Part shown: positions 8,950-16,588 of the stretch, piece after piece
Position numbering within the stretch: position 1 is the first letter of the stretch
How the letters are laid out: each line of letters begins with the position of its first letter
NCBI RefSeq assembly: GCF_032773895.1
Contig: NZ_CP120416.1
Location: 3,811,001 to 3,875,000 of the forward strand
DNA length: 64,000 nucleotides
Direction of reading: 5' to 3'
Origin: Teredinibacter sp. KSP-S5-2
Lineage (GTDB): Bacteria; Pseudomonadota; Gammaproteobacteria; Pseudomonadales; Cellvibrionaceae
Notes under the pieces: generated by a model
The model's database searches: none
Seen by the model: only the letters and a program-made list of their open reading frames with translations
Told to the model about the DNA's origin: nothing
Program-made: the position numbers and the translations under genes

Positions 8950-10479
8950 ATGAAACGCATATTAATTGTTGGCGGAGGAACCGCGGGGTGGATGACCGCC
9001 AGCCTGCTACAACACGCCTGGGCGCAAGGTGAAAAAGCAAAGAACGTTAACATTAGCCTCATCGAATCCAGCGACATAGGCACCATCGGTGTTGGCGAAG
9101 GTTCAACCCCCTACCTGAAACATTTTTTTAAAAAATTGGGCATCCCCGAACACGAGTGGATGCCACAATGTAACGCCACATATAAAACCGGCATAGCCTT
9201 TCCAAACTGGTCTACCAAACCAGGCTACGACAGCTATTTCCATCCATTTTTTTCGCAACTGGATATACAAACCGGCGAAGCCTTTATGCAAAACGCTTGC
9301 TTACGCCGACGAGGCATCGATGTCGATGCTCACCCGGATCACTATTGGACGTCAACTCATCTTGCAAAACTGTGTAGATCGCCTATTGCAGAAAAAGCCT
9401 TACCCTTTGACGTTGACTACGGTTACCACTTTGACTCAGGGCTTCTAGGGAGCTTTTTAAAACAACGGGCAATCAAGCTGGGAGTTCAACATATTGTTGA
9501 TACTGTCACTCGAGTGGAAACAGACGCACACGGCAATATAGGAAAAATTCACAGCAACCAATCCGGCCCTTTAGTGGCAGATTTTTTTATTGATTGCAGC
9601 GGGTTCCAGGCACTGCTGATTGAAAAGACACTGTCTACCGACTTTATTTCTTTTGCAGATAACCTCTTTAATGACCGAGCTGTGGCGATCGCATCCGACA
9701 TAAACAACGAAGCGCCCATCCCATCTCACACACAATCGGAAGCCTTATCCAATGGCTGGCGATGGAAAATTCCGTTAACGAATCGCTACGGAAATGGTTA
9801 CGTATATTGTTCTTCAAGTATTTCTGACGAGCAAGCCGAGCAGGAACTTAGAACAAGTATTGGCACAAGTGCAAATAACAATGAAGCCCGATTCATCAAA
9901 ATGCGGGTCGGCCGCCGAACAAAGCATTGGCAAAAAAATTGTTTGGCTGTTGGATTATCGCAAGGTTTTATCGAGCCGCTCGAAGCCACTGCACTGGCGT
10001 TAATTCAACTTACCGTAGAAAAATTCATTCAGCATTACGAGCAGGTAAAAGAAAAACCAGAAGCATTATCCAAACAACAGGATAATTTTAATCAATCGAT
10101 CAATGCATTTTTTGAAGGGATACGTGATTATATTGTTTGTCACTACAAAACAAACTCCCGATCGGATTCTGTATACTGGCGGGAAAACCGGGACAACACC
10201 CCCATTTCTTCACGATTGCATGCCATTATTGATTCATGGCATCAGGGAACAGACTTTGAAGCAACATTAACCGAATTTGCCAGAGAAACATTTTATTTCC
10301 GCCCAAGCTGGTATTGCTTACTTGCTGGTACAGGGCAATTTCCAGAACACCTGCATCCCCCTACTCAAGAGCACGCATACTCTCTGGCAGAAAATGCAGA
10401 TGCTATTTGTTCGAATAACTGCAACCGTTTTCGCAGTCATAAAGAACAACTTCAGACTTTAGAAAAATTTAGTCGTTAA
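8950..10479 (+). CDS. Flavin-dependent tryptophan-type halogenase family protein
   Basis: A 509-residue FAD-dependent enzyme of the PrnA/tryptophan-halogenase family. It has the nucleotide-binding motif GGGTAGW (8-14), GVGEGSTP (48-55), and the family lysine at Lys79 (ATYKTGIAF), which in PrnA carries the halogenating species. The hallmark WxWxIP is at 270-275 (WRWKIP), and the GFIEPLEAT segment (339-347) covers the catalytic Glu region. All diagnostic residues are present, so an active halogenase is plausible. It needs reduced flavin from a separate reductase, and none is nearby. No biosynthetic cluster surrounds it; it is appended to the lpoA-yraN-diaA-dolP operon. Substrate unknown. Many marine bacteria carry such orphan halogenases. 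Its 3' end overlaps the convergent thiolase gene by 11 bases. Confidence 0.9.
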   Translation: MKRILIVGGGTAGWMTASLLQHAWAQGEKAKNVNISLIESSDIGTIGVGEGSTPYLKHFFKKLGIPEHEWMPQCNATYKTGIAFPNWSTKPGYDSYFHPFFSQLDIQTGEAFMQNACLRRRGIDVDAHPDHYWTSTHLAKLCRSPIAEKALPFDVDYGYHFDSGLLGSFLKQRAIKLGVQHIVDTVTRVETDAHGNIGKIHSNQSGPLVADFFIDCSGFQALLIEKTLSTDFISFADNLFNDRAVAIASDINNEAPIPSHTQSEALSNGWRWKIPLTNRYGNGYVYCSSSISDEQAEQELRTSIGTSANNNEARFIKMRVGRRTKHWQKNCLAVGLSQGFIEPLEATALALIQLTVEKFIQHYEQVKEKPEALSKQQDNFNQSINAFFEGIRDYIVCHYKTNSRSDSVYWRENRDNTPISSRLHAIIDSWHQGTDFEATLTEFARETFYFRPSWYCLLAGTGQFPEHLHPPTQEHAYSLAENADAICSNNCNRFRSHKEQLQTLEKFSR

Positions 10480-11650
10480 CCTCAACCGCCATAGCCACAG
10501 CTTCGCCCCCACCAATACAAAGACTGGCAATACCTTTCTTTTTACCATAACGCTGCAAGGCCGATATGAGCGTCACCAATATTCGAGCACCGGACGCCCC
10601 CAAAGGATGCCCTAAGGCACAGGCTCCGCCATGAACATTGACCTTCTCTTTTGGGATATGTAATTCTTTCATCGCCGCCATAGTCACAACAGCAAATGCT
10701 TCATTAATTTCAAAAAGATCAACATCATCAACAGACCAGCCAATTTTGGCTAACAGCTTTTGCATGGCCCCAACCGGTGCGGTGGTAAACCATTCGGGAG
10801 CTTGCGCATATTGGGCAAACCCTTTTACCTCTGCCAGTGGCGTTATTTTTTTTTCGCTCGCATCGTTTTTACGCATCAGAACTAATGCAGCAGCGCCGTC
10901 AGAAATAGAACTGGAGTTTGCGGCGGTCACTGTGCCATTTTCACGAAATGCCGGTTTTAACCCCGGTATTTTTTCTGGACGGGCATTGCCCGGTTGCTCA
11001 TCGGTTGATACCACTATCGTTTCTTTTCTATTTTTTATTGTCACCGGAGCTATTTCACTCTCGAAAGCGCCATCCAAAATTGCTGCATTAGCTTTGTTTA
11101 ACGAATCGATGGCAAAGGCATCCTGCTCTTGTCGGCTAAAGTTATATTTATCTGCCGTATTTTCCGCATACACTCCCATCAACTCATTTTCGTAGGCATC
11201 TTGTAAACCATCGATGAACATATGATCCAGTAATTCACCATGACCTAACCGATAACCCTGCCGAGCTTTGGATAACAAATATGGCGCATTGCTCATGGAT
11301 TCCATTCCACCGGCAACAACAACATGATTTTCTCCCAAAAGCAGAGAATTGCACGCTTGCATAACCGTTTTCATTCCCGAACCACAGACTTTGTTGACCG
11401 TACAGGCCGGCACACTTGAAGGAATTTCCGCCGCTATCGCAGCTTGTCGCGCCGGTGCCTGACCAACTCCCGCAGGCAACACACAGCCCATCATAACCTC
11501 ATCGACGCTATCTGGCGAAAGCTGTGCACGATGCAGAGCACCTTTAATCGCCACGGCTCCCAGCTCTGTCACCGTAACCGCCCCCAAAGCACCTTGCATT
11601 CCCCCCATAGGTGTTCGGGCCAACCCCACAACAACGATAGACTCAGACAT
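10469..11650 (-). CDS. Acetyl-CoA C-acetyltransferase (thiolase)
   Basis: A 393-residue thiolase II type enzyme interconverting two acetyl-CoA and acetoacetyl-CoA. Nucleophile Cys89 lies in NKVCGSGMK. The catalytic His is in GGACALGHPLGASG and the second Cys in SLCIGGGEAVAM. Length is normal. A good AAGGAG precedes the ATG. No phaB/phaC or degradation partner is adjacent, so the role (PHB, ketogenic or degradative) is open. Confidence 0.93.
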   Translation of the reverse strand: MSESIVVVGLARTPMGGMQGALGAVTVTELGAVAIKGALHRAQLSPDSVDEVMMGCVLPAGVGQAPARQAAIAAEIPSSVPACTVNKVCGSGMKTVMQACNSLLLGENHVVVAGGMESMSNAPYLLSKARQGYRLGHGELLDHMFIDGLQDAYENELMGVYAENTADKYNFSRQEQDAFAIDSLNKANAAILDGAFESEIAPVTIKNRKETIVVSTDEQPGNARPEKIPGLKPAFRENGTVTAANSSSISDGAAALVLMRKNDASEKKITPLAEVKGFAQYAQAPEWFTTAPVGAMQKLLAKIGWSVDDVDLFEINEAFAVVTMAAMKELHIPKEKVNVHGGACALGHPLGASGARILVTLISALQRYGKKKGIASLCIGGGEAVAMAVEVND

Positions 11651-11914
11651 ACTGATAACTCCTTACAAGATACTGTGCATATCAGTGATTTACTCTGGCT
11701 TAAATTATCAATGGTTTTACCAGATTAAAGATAGGCGATTCAGTGCCAATGGGTTGCGTTTATTCTTTATCTTGGTCGGAGACAAACCGGAAAATACGCC
11801 ATGACAATTCGGTGAAAAGTGAGATAAGCGCCACTTTGCAAGGGTTTCGTACTTGGCATTTATTGCCAGGGACATTAGACTCCACATGAGTTTCCATTTG
11901 GGGGAAAAAATCCG

Positions 11915-12508
11915 ATGTCCGTCACCACTATAGTGATTCTTGTTACACTCGTTATTCTGTTTTTCTACGTCACATCGATATACAACAAACTGGTCAGCCT
12001 TAAAAACCGTTACGAGAATGGTTTTTCTCAAATCGAAGTTCAACTGAAGAGACGTTATGATCTGATTCCGAACCTGGTTGAAACAGCCAAAGGTTACCTA
12101 TCCCACGAACGGGAAACGTTGGAAGCGGTTATCAGCGCAAGAAATAGCGCCGTAGCCGGCTTAAAAGCAGCGGCAGCGGCTCCTGGAGGCGCAGCAATGC
12201 AAGAGCTAGCTGGAGCTGAAGGTTTATTAACCAGCGCCCTAGGCAGGTTAAATGTGGTAATGGAAGCCTATCCGGATTTAAAAGCCAGTGAAAATATGTC
12301 GCAACTAAGCGAAGAATTAACCAGCACCGAAAATAAAGTGGCGTTTGCTCGGCAAAGCTTCAATGACTCTGTTACTGAGTACAACACCTATCGACAAAGC
12401 TTTCCTCCCGTAGTATTTGCCGGCATGTTCGGTCACAGTAAAGATGCCGAATTACTCGAGTTTGCTGACTCCGCACAAATACAAGAAGCACCAAAAATTT
12501 CATTTTAA
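11915..12508 (+). CDS. LemA family membrane protein
   Basis: 197 residues with a single N-terminal membrane segment (about 5-22) followed by a helical-bundle LemA domain: YNKLVSLKNRYENGFSQIEV, then 'QLKRRYDLIPNLVETAKGY' and the C-terminal 'YNTYRQSFPPVVFAGMFG'. LemA proteins are often encoded beside membrane or M48 proteases, as here; molecular role unsettled. A GGGGGA ribosome site precedes the ATG. A terminator-like hairpin lies between it and the next gene. Confidence 0.92.
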   Translation: MSVTTIVILVTLVILFFYVTSIYNKLVSLKNRYENGFSQIEVQLKRRYDLIPNLVETAKGYLSHERETLEAVISARNSAVAGLKAAAAAPGGAAMQELAGAEGLLTSALGRLNVVMEAYPDLKASENMSQLSEELTSTENKVAFARQSFNDSVTEYNTYRQSFPPVVFAGMFGHSKDAELLEFADSAQIQEAPKISF

Positions 12509-12512
12509 AATT

Positions 12513-12539
12513 AAAGCTAGGGTTTCCTAGCTTTTTTTT
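12513..12539 (+). terminator. Terminator-like hairpin between lemA and the M48 gene
   Basis: A perfect 9-bp stem (AAAGCTAGG / CCTAGCTTT) with a 4-base loop, followed by a T-run to 12539. It ends only 6 bases before the M48 start codon. It probably attenuates transcription between two genes that would be expected to be co-expressed. Confidence 0.8.
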
Positions 12540-12545
12540 AACTGT

Positions 12546-14477
12546 ATGTCCTCTCCTATGAATTTTTTCCAACATCAAGACCAAGCCAAAAAGAAAACCG
12601 CTCAACTCGTTTTTTTAATGTTCGCCGCCGTAATTACACTGATTATCGTCGCGACATTACTCCTCGCCGTTCTCTTTTATTTCTTCCAGAACCACACGGA
12701 TAGCATCACCGCAGCCAACGCCTACCAGACAGATATCGGAAGCCACCTTTTACGTCTCTTGACGTCTGAGCTTACGCTTTGGGTTGCTCTCGGAGTGGTT
12801 GCAGTAGTGGCCATAGGTTCCTTATTCAAAAGCCTGCAACTTAGAGCGGGGGGCAAAGCCATTGCCGAATCCCTAGGCGGCAAACTTATTAACCCCGACA
12901 CCACAGACAAAGATGAAAAGCGCCTGCTTAATGTCATTGAGGAAATGGCTATTGCCTCAGGCAACCCTGTTCCGAGCGTATACCTACTGGAAGAGCCTGG
13001 TATTAACGCGTTTGCTGCCGGCCAGACACGCCGAGACGCCGTCATCGGCGTTACTAGAGGGTGTATTCGACAGTTAAACCGGGACGAGCTACAGGGCGTC
13101 ATTGCTCATGAGTTCAGTCATATACATAACGGTGACATGAAGCTAAACATGCGCCTGATCGCCATTCTCCACGGAATTCTGGTTATCGGTCTGATAGGCT
13201 CATTTATTCTTCGAGGCTCAGCATTTAGATCACATGGCCGCAACAACAATAAAGGCGCTTCACAACAGGCCATTTTAGGTCTGGCATTGGTTGTTATTGG
13301 CTACAGCGGTACGTTTTTTGGCAACATCATCAAAGCAGCAGTGAGTCGACAACGCGAATTTCTTGCCGACGCCTCCGCGGTACAATTTACACGCAACCCC
13401 AAAGGCATAAGCGGTGCTTTGAAAAAAATTGGCGGTATCAGCCAAGGCTCAACAATACAGGCATCCGCCGCCGCAGAATTTAGCCATATGTATTTTGGAC
13501 AAGGGGTAAAAACGGCATTCAGCGGGCTTATGGCCACCCACCCGCCTCTGGATACACGTATTCGACGAATAGAGCCCAACTGGGACGGAAATATCGCACC
13601 ACAAACGGAGTCTTCTTCAGCATCTTCCGGGCAAGAATCCGTAGCAGGATTCTCTTCGACAACCGGGCAGCAAACGGCATCTCTTGAACCAGAACAAGCT
13701 ATAGACACAATCGGCTCACCGCAAACAAAGCATTTTGAGCATGCTGACCGCTTCCTTAAGCAGCTGTCACCAGACATTAGGCAAGCCGCACACAATGCTT
13801 TTTCAGCCAGAGCCCTGATTTACTGCCTACTTCTCGACTCTGATAAACGTATTCGCCAACAACAACTTGCCCAACTCAAGGATGGCGCGCACCCCGCTAC
13901 ATTTCGCGAAATGCCCAAGCTTTACCAAGCGTTACAGCAAGTTGAGAGGCAACATTATCTAAGTGTTCTCGACCTAAGCATTCCGGCATTGAAGCAACAG
14001 TCCAAACCCCAATATGAGGTTTTCAAAAAAAATCTGATTGCGCTGATAAAAGCGGACAAATCCGTATCCCTGTTTGAGTGGTGCCTATTCCGAGTTATTA
14101 CTCAGACACTGGAAGAAACACCAACAGAGACAGGAGAGTCACTAAAAGGCCTCGGTAAGGAAGTTTCCACACTGCTCAGTTTAATTGTTCTGGCAGGCCA
14201 AAACAGTGCTCCAACTGCTGCATTTAACGCCGGAGCAGAGATACTGAAAAGCTATACAGGAAAGCTCAGCTACAGCAATAAAGGCCTCTCCTTCCCCGAG
14301 ATAGACAAAGCCTTACAAAAGCTCAGCGCAATAAAACCTTTGGAAAAACCTGCACTGCTGAAAGCAATCGGCCACACCATAGCGTTTGATAAGAAGGTAA
14401 CACCAGAAGAAACCGAACTATTTAGAGCAATAGCAGATACTCTTGACTGTCCAATCCCACCACTGGTAACCGACTAA
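12546..14477 (+). CDS. Large M48 (HtpX-like) membrane metalloprotease with C-terminal extension
   Basis: 643 residues. The N-terminus has two membrane segments (about 21-47 and 78-98), then an M48 catalytic domain with zinc motif HEFSH (188-192) and the downstream Glu-bearing REFLADASAV segment, with more hydrophobic segments in between. HtpX proteins of about 290 residues degrade damaged inner-membrane proteins; this one is more than twice that length. The C-terminal 300 residues are soluble and helical, ending in 'HTIAFDKKVTPEETELFRAI', which resembles a TerB-like acidic helical domain (tentative). ATG 12558 is an alternative start. Neither has a clear Shine-Dalgarno because the preceding terminator-like hairpin occupies the space. 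LemA plus M48 is a recurrent pair. Confidence 0.88.
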   Translation: MSSPMNFFQHQDQAKKKTAQLVFLMFAAVITLIIVATLLLAVLFYFFQNHTDSITAANAYQTDIGSHLLRLLTSELTLWVALGVVAVVAIGSLFKSLQLRAGGKAIAESLGGKLINPDTTDKDEKRLLNVIEEMAIASGNPVPSVYLLEEPGINAFAAGQTRRDAVIGVTRGCIRQLNRDELQGVIAHEFSHIHNGDMKLNMRLIAILHGILVIGLIGSFILRGSAFRSHGRNNNKGASQQAILGLALVVIGYSGTFFGNIIKAAVSRQREFLADASAVQFTRNPKGISGALKKIGGISQGSTIQASAAAEFSHMYFGQGVKTAFSGLMATHPPLDTRIRRIEPNWDGNIAPQTESSSASSGQESVAGFSSTTGQQTASLEPEQAIDTIGSPQTKHFEHADRFLKQLSPDIRQAAHNAFSARALIYCLLLDSDKRIRQQQLAQLKDGAHPATFREMPKLYQALQQVERQHYLSVLDLSIPALKQQSKPQYEVFKKNLIALIKADKSVSLFEWCLFRVITQTLEETPTETGESLKGLGKEVSTLLSLIVLAGQNSAPTAAFNAGAEILKSYTGKLSYSNKGLSFPEIDKALQKLSAIKPLEKPALLKAIGHTIAFDKKVTPEETELFRAIADTLDCPIPPLVTD

Positions 14478-14498
14478 GGGCATTTCGTTTCAATAAAC

Positions 14499-14528
14499 AA
14501 AAAAACCGCCATTAGGCGGTTTTTTTTC
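14499..14528. terminator. Bidirectional intrinsic terminator
   Basis: Stem AAAACCGCC / GGCGGTTTT around ATTA, flanked by A's on the left and T's on the right. It can end the M48 transcript and the convergent Yip1 transcript. Confidence 0.88.
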
Positions 14529-14542
14529 TTTCAATACATCGG

Positions 14543-15160
14543 TCAATCTACATATATCGGACCAATACCCATTCCCCAAAGTAATACTGTAGAGATCATA
14601 GCGGTTACCATTAACACCAGCCCCACGGTCACGACCGAGGAGGCATACATAAAGGCACGATCCTTATCGATATTCATCACAATAGGGAGACCTTCATAAA
14701 TCAAATAGACAGAGTAGGCACCGGCTATCAACATCGCTGTCGCATTCAGCCATATGGAAGGATACGCATTAAATACACCGACCAGAAAAAGCGGGGTGGA
14801 TGCAAACACTGCCAAGGCGGTACCTTCGTAATGGCGCTGCTCTTCGGACTCGGCAACACCATATGTTTTAGCCATCCAATTGATAAACTCCCCCAACACA
14901 AAAATGCCCGCAATCAAAGCAACATAAGTTAATGCACTGAGTGACAATGCACTTTCCACTGTTAACTTGACCGCTTCACCACTACCAACGGACCAACCAA
15001 CCTGTGTTACACCATAAAACGATGCCAAGGCGGGAATTAATGCTAAAAACGGGATGTGGCTCAGAAACACTTGCTTAAAGGAGCTTTTGTCTTCACGAAT
15101 AGCTTTCCACTCACTATCCGGATTTAAAAAGATCCCCAAAGTATGTTGTAACATTGCCAT
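14543..15160 (-). CDS. Yip1 family integral membrane protein
   Basis: 205 residues with about five hydrophobic segments. The opening 'LGIFLNPDSEWKAIREDKSS' is the typical start of bacterial Yip1-domain (PF04893) proteins, which commonly carry a xxPxxxWxxI pattern. Function in bacteria is unknown. It is transcribed alone and shares a bidirectional terminator with the M48 gene. Confidence 0.82.
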   Translation of the reverse strand: MAMLQHTLGIFLNPDSEWKAIREDKSSFKQVFLSHIPFLALIPALASFYGVTQVGWSVGSGEAVKLTVESALSLSALTYVALIAGIFVLGEFINWMAKTYGVAESEEQRHYEGTALAVFASTPLFLVGVFNAYPSIWLNATAMLIAGAYSVYLIYEGLPIVMNIDKDRAFMYASSVVTVGLVLMVTAMISTVLLWGMGIGPIYVD

Positions 15161-15427
15161 AAATTAGCTCCTGAAAGATTCTTGTAGAAATTGTTATTTT
15201 TTAATTATAAAAGCTATTTTATGGGATGCCCGAAAACTTAGAAGACATAAATTTGCGCCGTTTAAGACGCAATAAATATATAAAAATCAGCAACTTAGTC
15301 GATAAAAGAATAAAAAAGCAAAAAACGTTACAGAAGAAACGCTTATCACACTATTCGTGTAGGACCGTAACAAACAGTTGTTTGTATTTTAAAAATGACG
15401 CCAGCCAACCAATGAAGAACGTTGGTA

Positions 15428-15835
15428 CTACTTAACAACGCGCAATGACGGACGTTTAGCAGTTTGAGGTTCTGCCTTGCTGATTTTTTTCGGAGGGGTG
15501 GGATCTGGTTCTGGCTGAGGCTCGGCATCAAACATCATGCCCTGACCATTTTCTCGGGCATAGATACCCATTACGGCATAGGTAGGCACATAAATATCTG
15601 TGGGAATACCACCAAAACGAGCGTTGAAAGCAATGGCTTTATTCCCCAGCTCAAGAGATTCGACGGCTCGAGGAGCAATATTTAAGACAATTTGACCATC
15701 GTTGTTTACGTATTGCTGAGGGACTTCGACTCCCTCAGCAAGTGCATTGACGACGATATGCGGGGTGTAGGCATTATCAACAATCCATTCGTATAAGGCT
15801 CTAATCATATAAGGCCGACTGGATGTCATTGCCAT
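15428..15835 (-). CDS. sspB: ClpXP adaptor SspB
   Basis: 135 residues. SspB delivers ssrA-tagged peptides to ClpXP. The N-terminal 'RPYMIRALYEWIVDNAYTPH' opening and the substrate-binding fold (IVLNIAPRAVESL, FNARFGG) match the family. A flexible, Pro/Lys-rich tail ends RPSLRVVK, which fits the ClpX-docking XB motif. Start is ATG 15835 or 15829. It lies directly downstream of sspA in the same orientation. Confidence 0.94.
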   Translation of the reverse strand: MAMTSSRPYMIRALYEWIVDNAYTPHIVVNALAEGVEVPQQYVNNDGQIVLNIAPRAVESLELGNKAIAFNARFGGIPTDIYVPTYAVMGIYARENGQGMMFDAEPQPEPDPTPPKKISKAEPQTAKRPSLRVVK

Positions 15836-15879
15836 AAAAATAACCCGCTCGCAACGTTAGTGGTAAGTGAACAAAATAC

Positions 15880-16527
15880 CTACTTGGAAAAATAACCAGG
15901 GCGCATTTCGCGCTCCAGCTCGGTTAAGCTTTCCTTGAAAGACTCCCGATTAAACATTCTATCCATATATTCAAGCAAAGGCATTACCTGGCGCGTTCTG
16001 GGCAACTTGATATCGTAGTACTCCAGACGCCATAGAATCGGTGCCAGACAGCAGTCAACCAAAGTGAACTCGTCACTCATAAAAAATGGCTTCTCTGCAA
16101 ATATTGGGGCAATAGATACCAAACTATCTTTCAAATCCTTTGCAGCAGTCGCAACAGCTTCCTTATTTTTTCCACCGGTAATCGTTCGAACCAGAGGACA
16201 CCAGTCTCGCTCAATACGACAAATAAACTGACGGCTCTCGGCACGGGCGACAGGATACACAGGCAGTAATGGAGGATGCGGAAAACGCTCGTCCAGATAC
16301 TCCATCATAACGCTGGTTTCGAATAAGGTTAACTCTCGATCAACAAGAGTGGGAAGAGTACTGTAAGGATTTATCTCACTTACTTCTGCGGGAACATTCG
16401 CAGAGTCAGCATCAACCAAGTCTACCGTCACACCTTTTTCGGCCAGGACTATACGTACTCTATGGCTATAGTGATCTTTGGGATCCGAAAAATATGTCAT
16501 TGACGAACGTTTGGTCACAACTCCCAT
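15880..16527 (-). CDS. sspA: Stringent starvation protein A (GST fold)
   Basis: 215 residues. SspA is an RNA-polymerase-associated protein with a glutathione-S-transferase fold that acts in stationary phase and acid tolerance. The N-terminal 'RSSMTYFSDPKDHYSHRVRI', the thioredoxin-like NPYSTLPTLVDRELTLFETS and the helical C-domain are all as in the family. It lies in the conserved petABC-sspA-sspB order; 61 bases and a terminator-like hairpin separate it from the cytochrome gene. Confidence 0.95.
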   Translation of the reverse strand: MGVVTKRSSMTYFSDPKDHYSHRVRIVLAEKGVTVDLVDADSANVPAEVSEINPYSTLPTLVDRELTLFETSVMMEYLDERFPHPPLLPVYPVARAESRQFICRIERDWCPLVRTITGGKNKEAVATAAKDLKDSLVSIAPIFAEKPFFMSDEFTLVDCCLAPILWRLEYYDIKLPRTRQVMPLLEYMDRMFNRESFKESLTELEREMRPGYFSK

Positions 16528-16552
16528 TACGTATCCTTAATTTACCTATTGA

Positions 16553-16579
16553 ACAACAAAGGGAGAGGCGGCCTCTCCC
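16553..16579 (-). terminator. Terminator downstream of the cytochrome bc1 gene
   Basis: Perfect 8-bp stem (GGGAGAGG / CCTCTCCC, 16561-16579) followed on the minus strand by TTTGTTGTT. It lies between petBC and sspA, so sspA probably needs readthrough or its own promoter. Confidence 0.7.
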
Positions 16580-16588
16580 CCAAACACA

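Noticed and set aside
10638-11195. 185-codon ORF antisense to the thiolase
   Set aside because: A frame shadow of a well-identified gene; Ser/Ala-rich composition mirrors thiolase codons.
15226-15435. 69-codon plus-strand ORF between yip1 and sspB
   Set aside because: Lys/Arg/Asn-rich composition typical of AT-rich noise, no ribosome site, and it runs into the convergent end of sspB.
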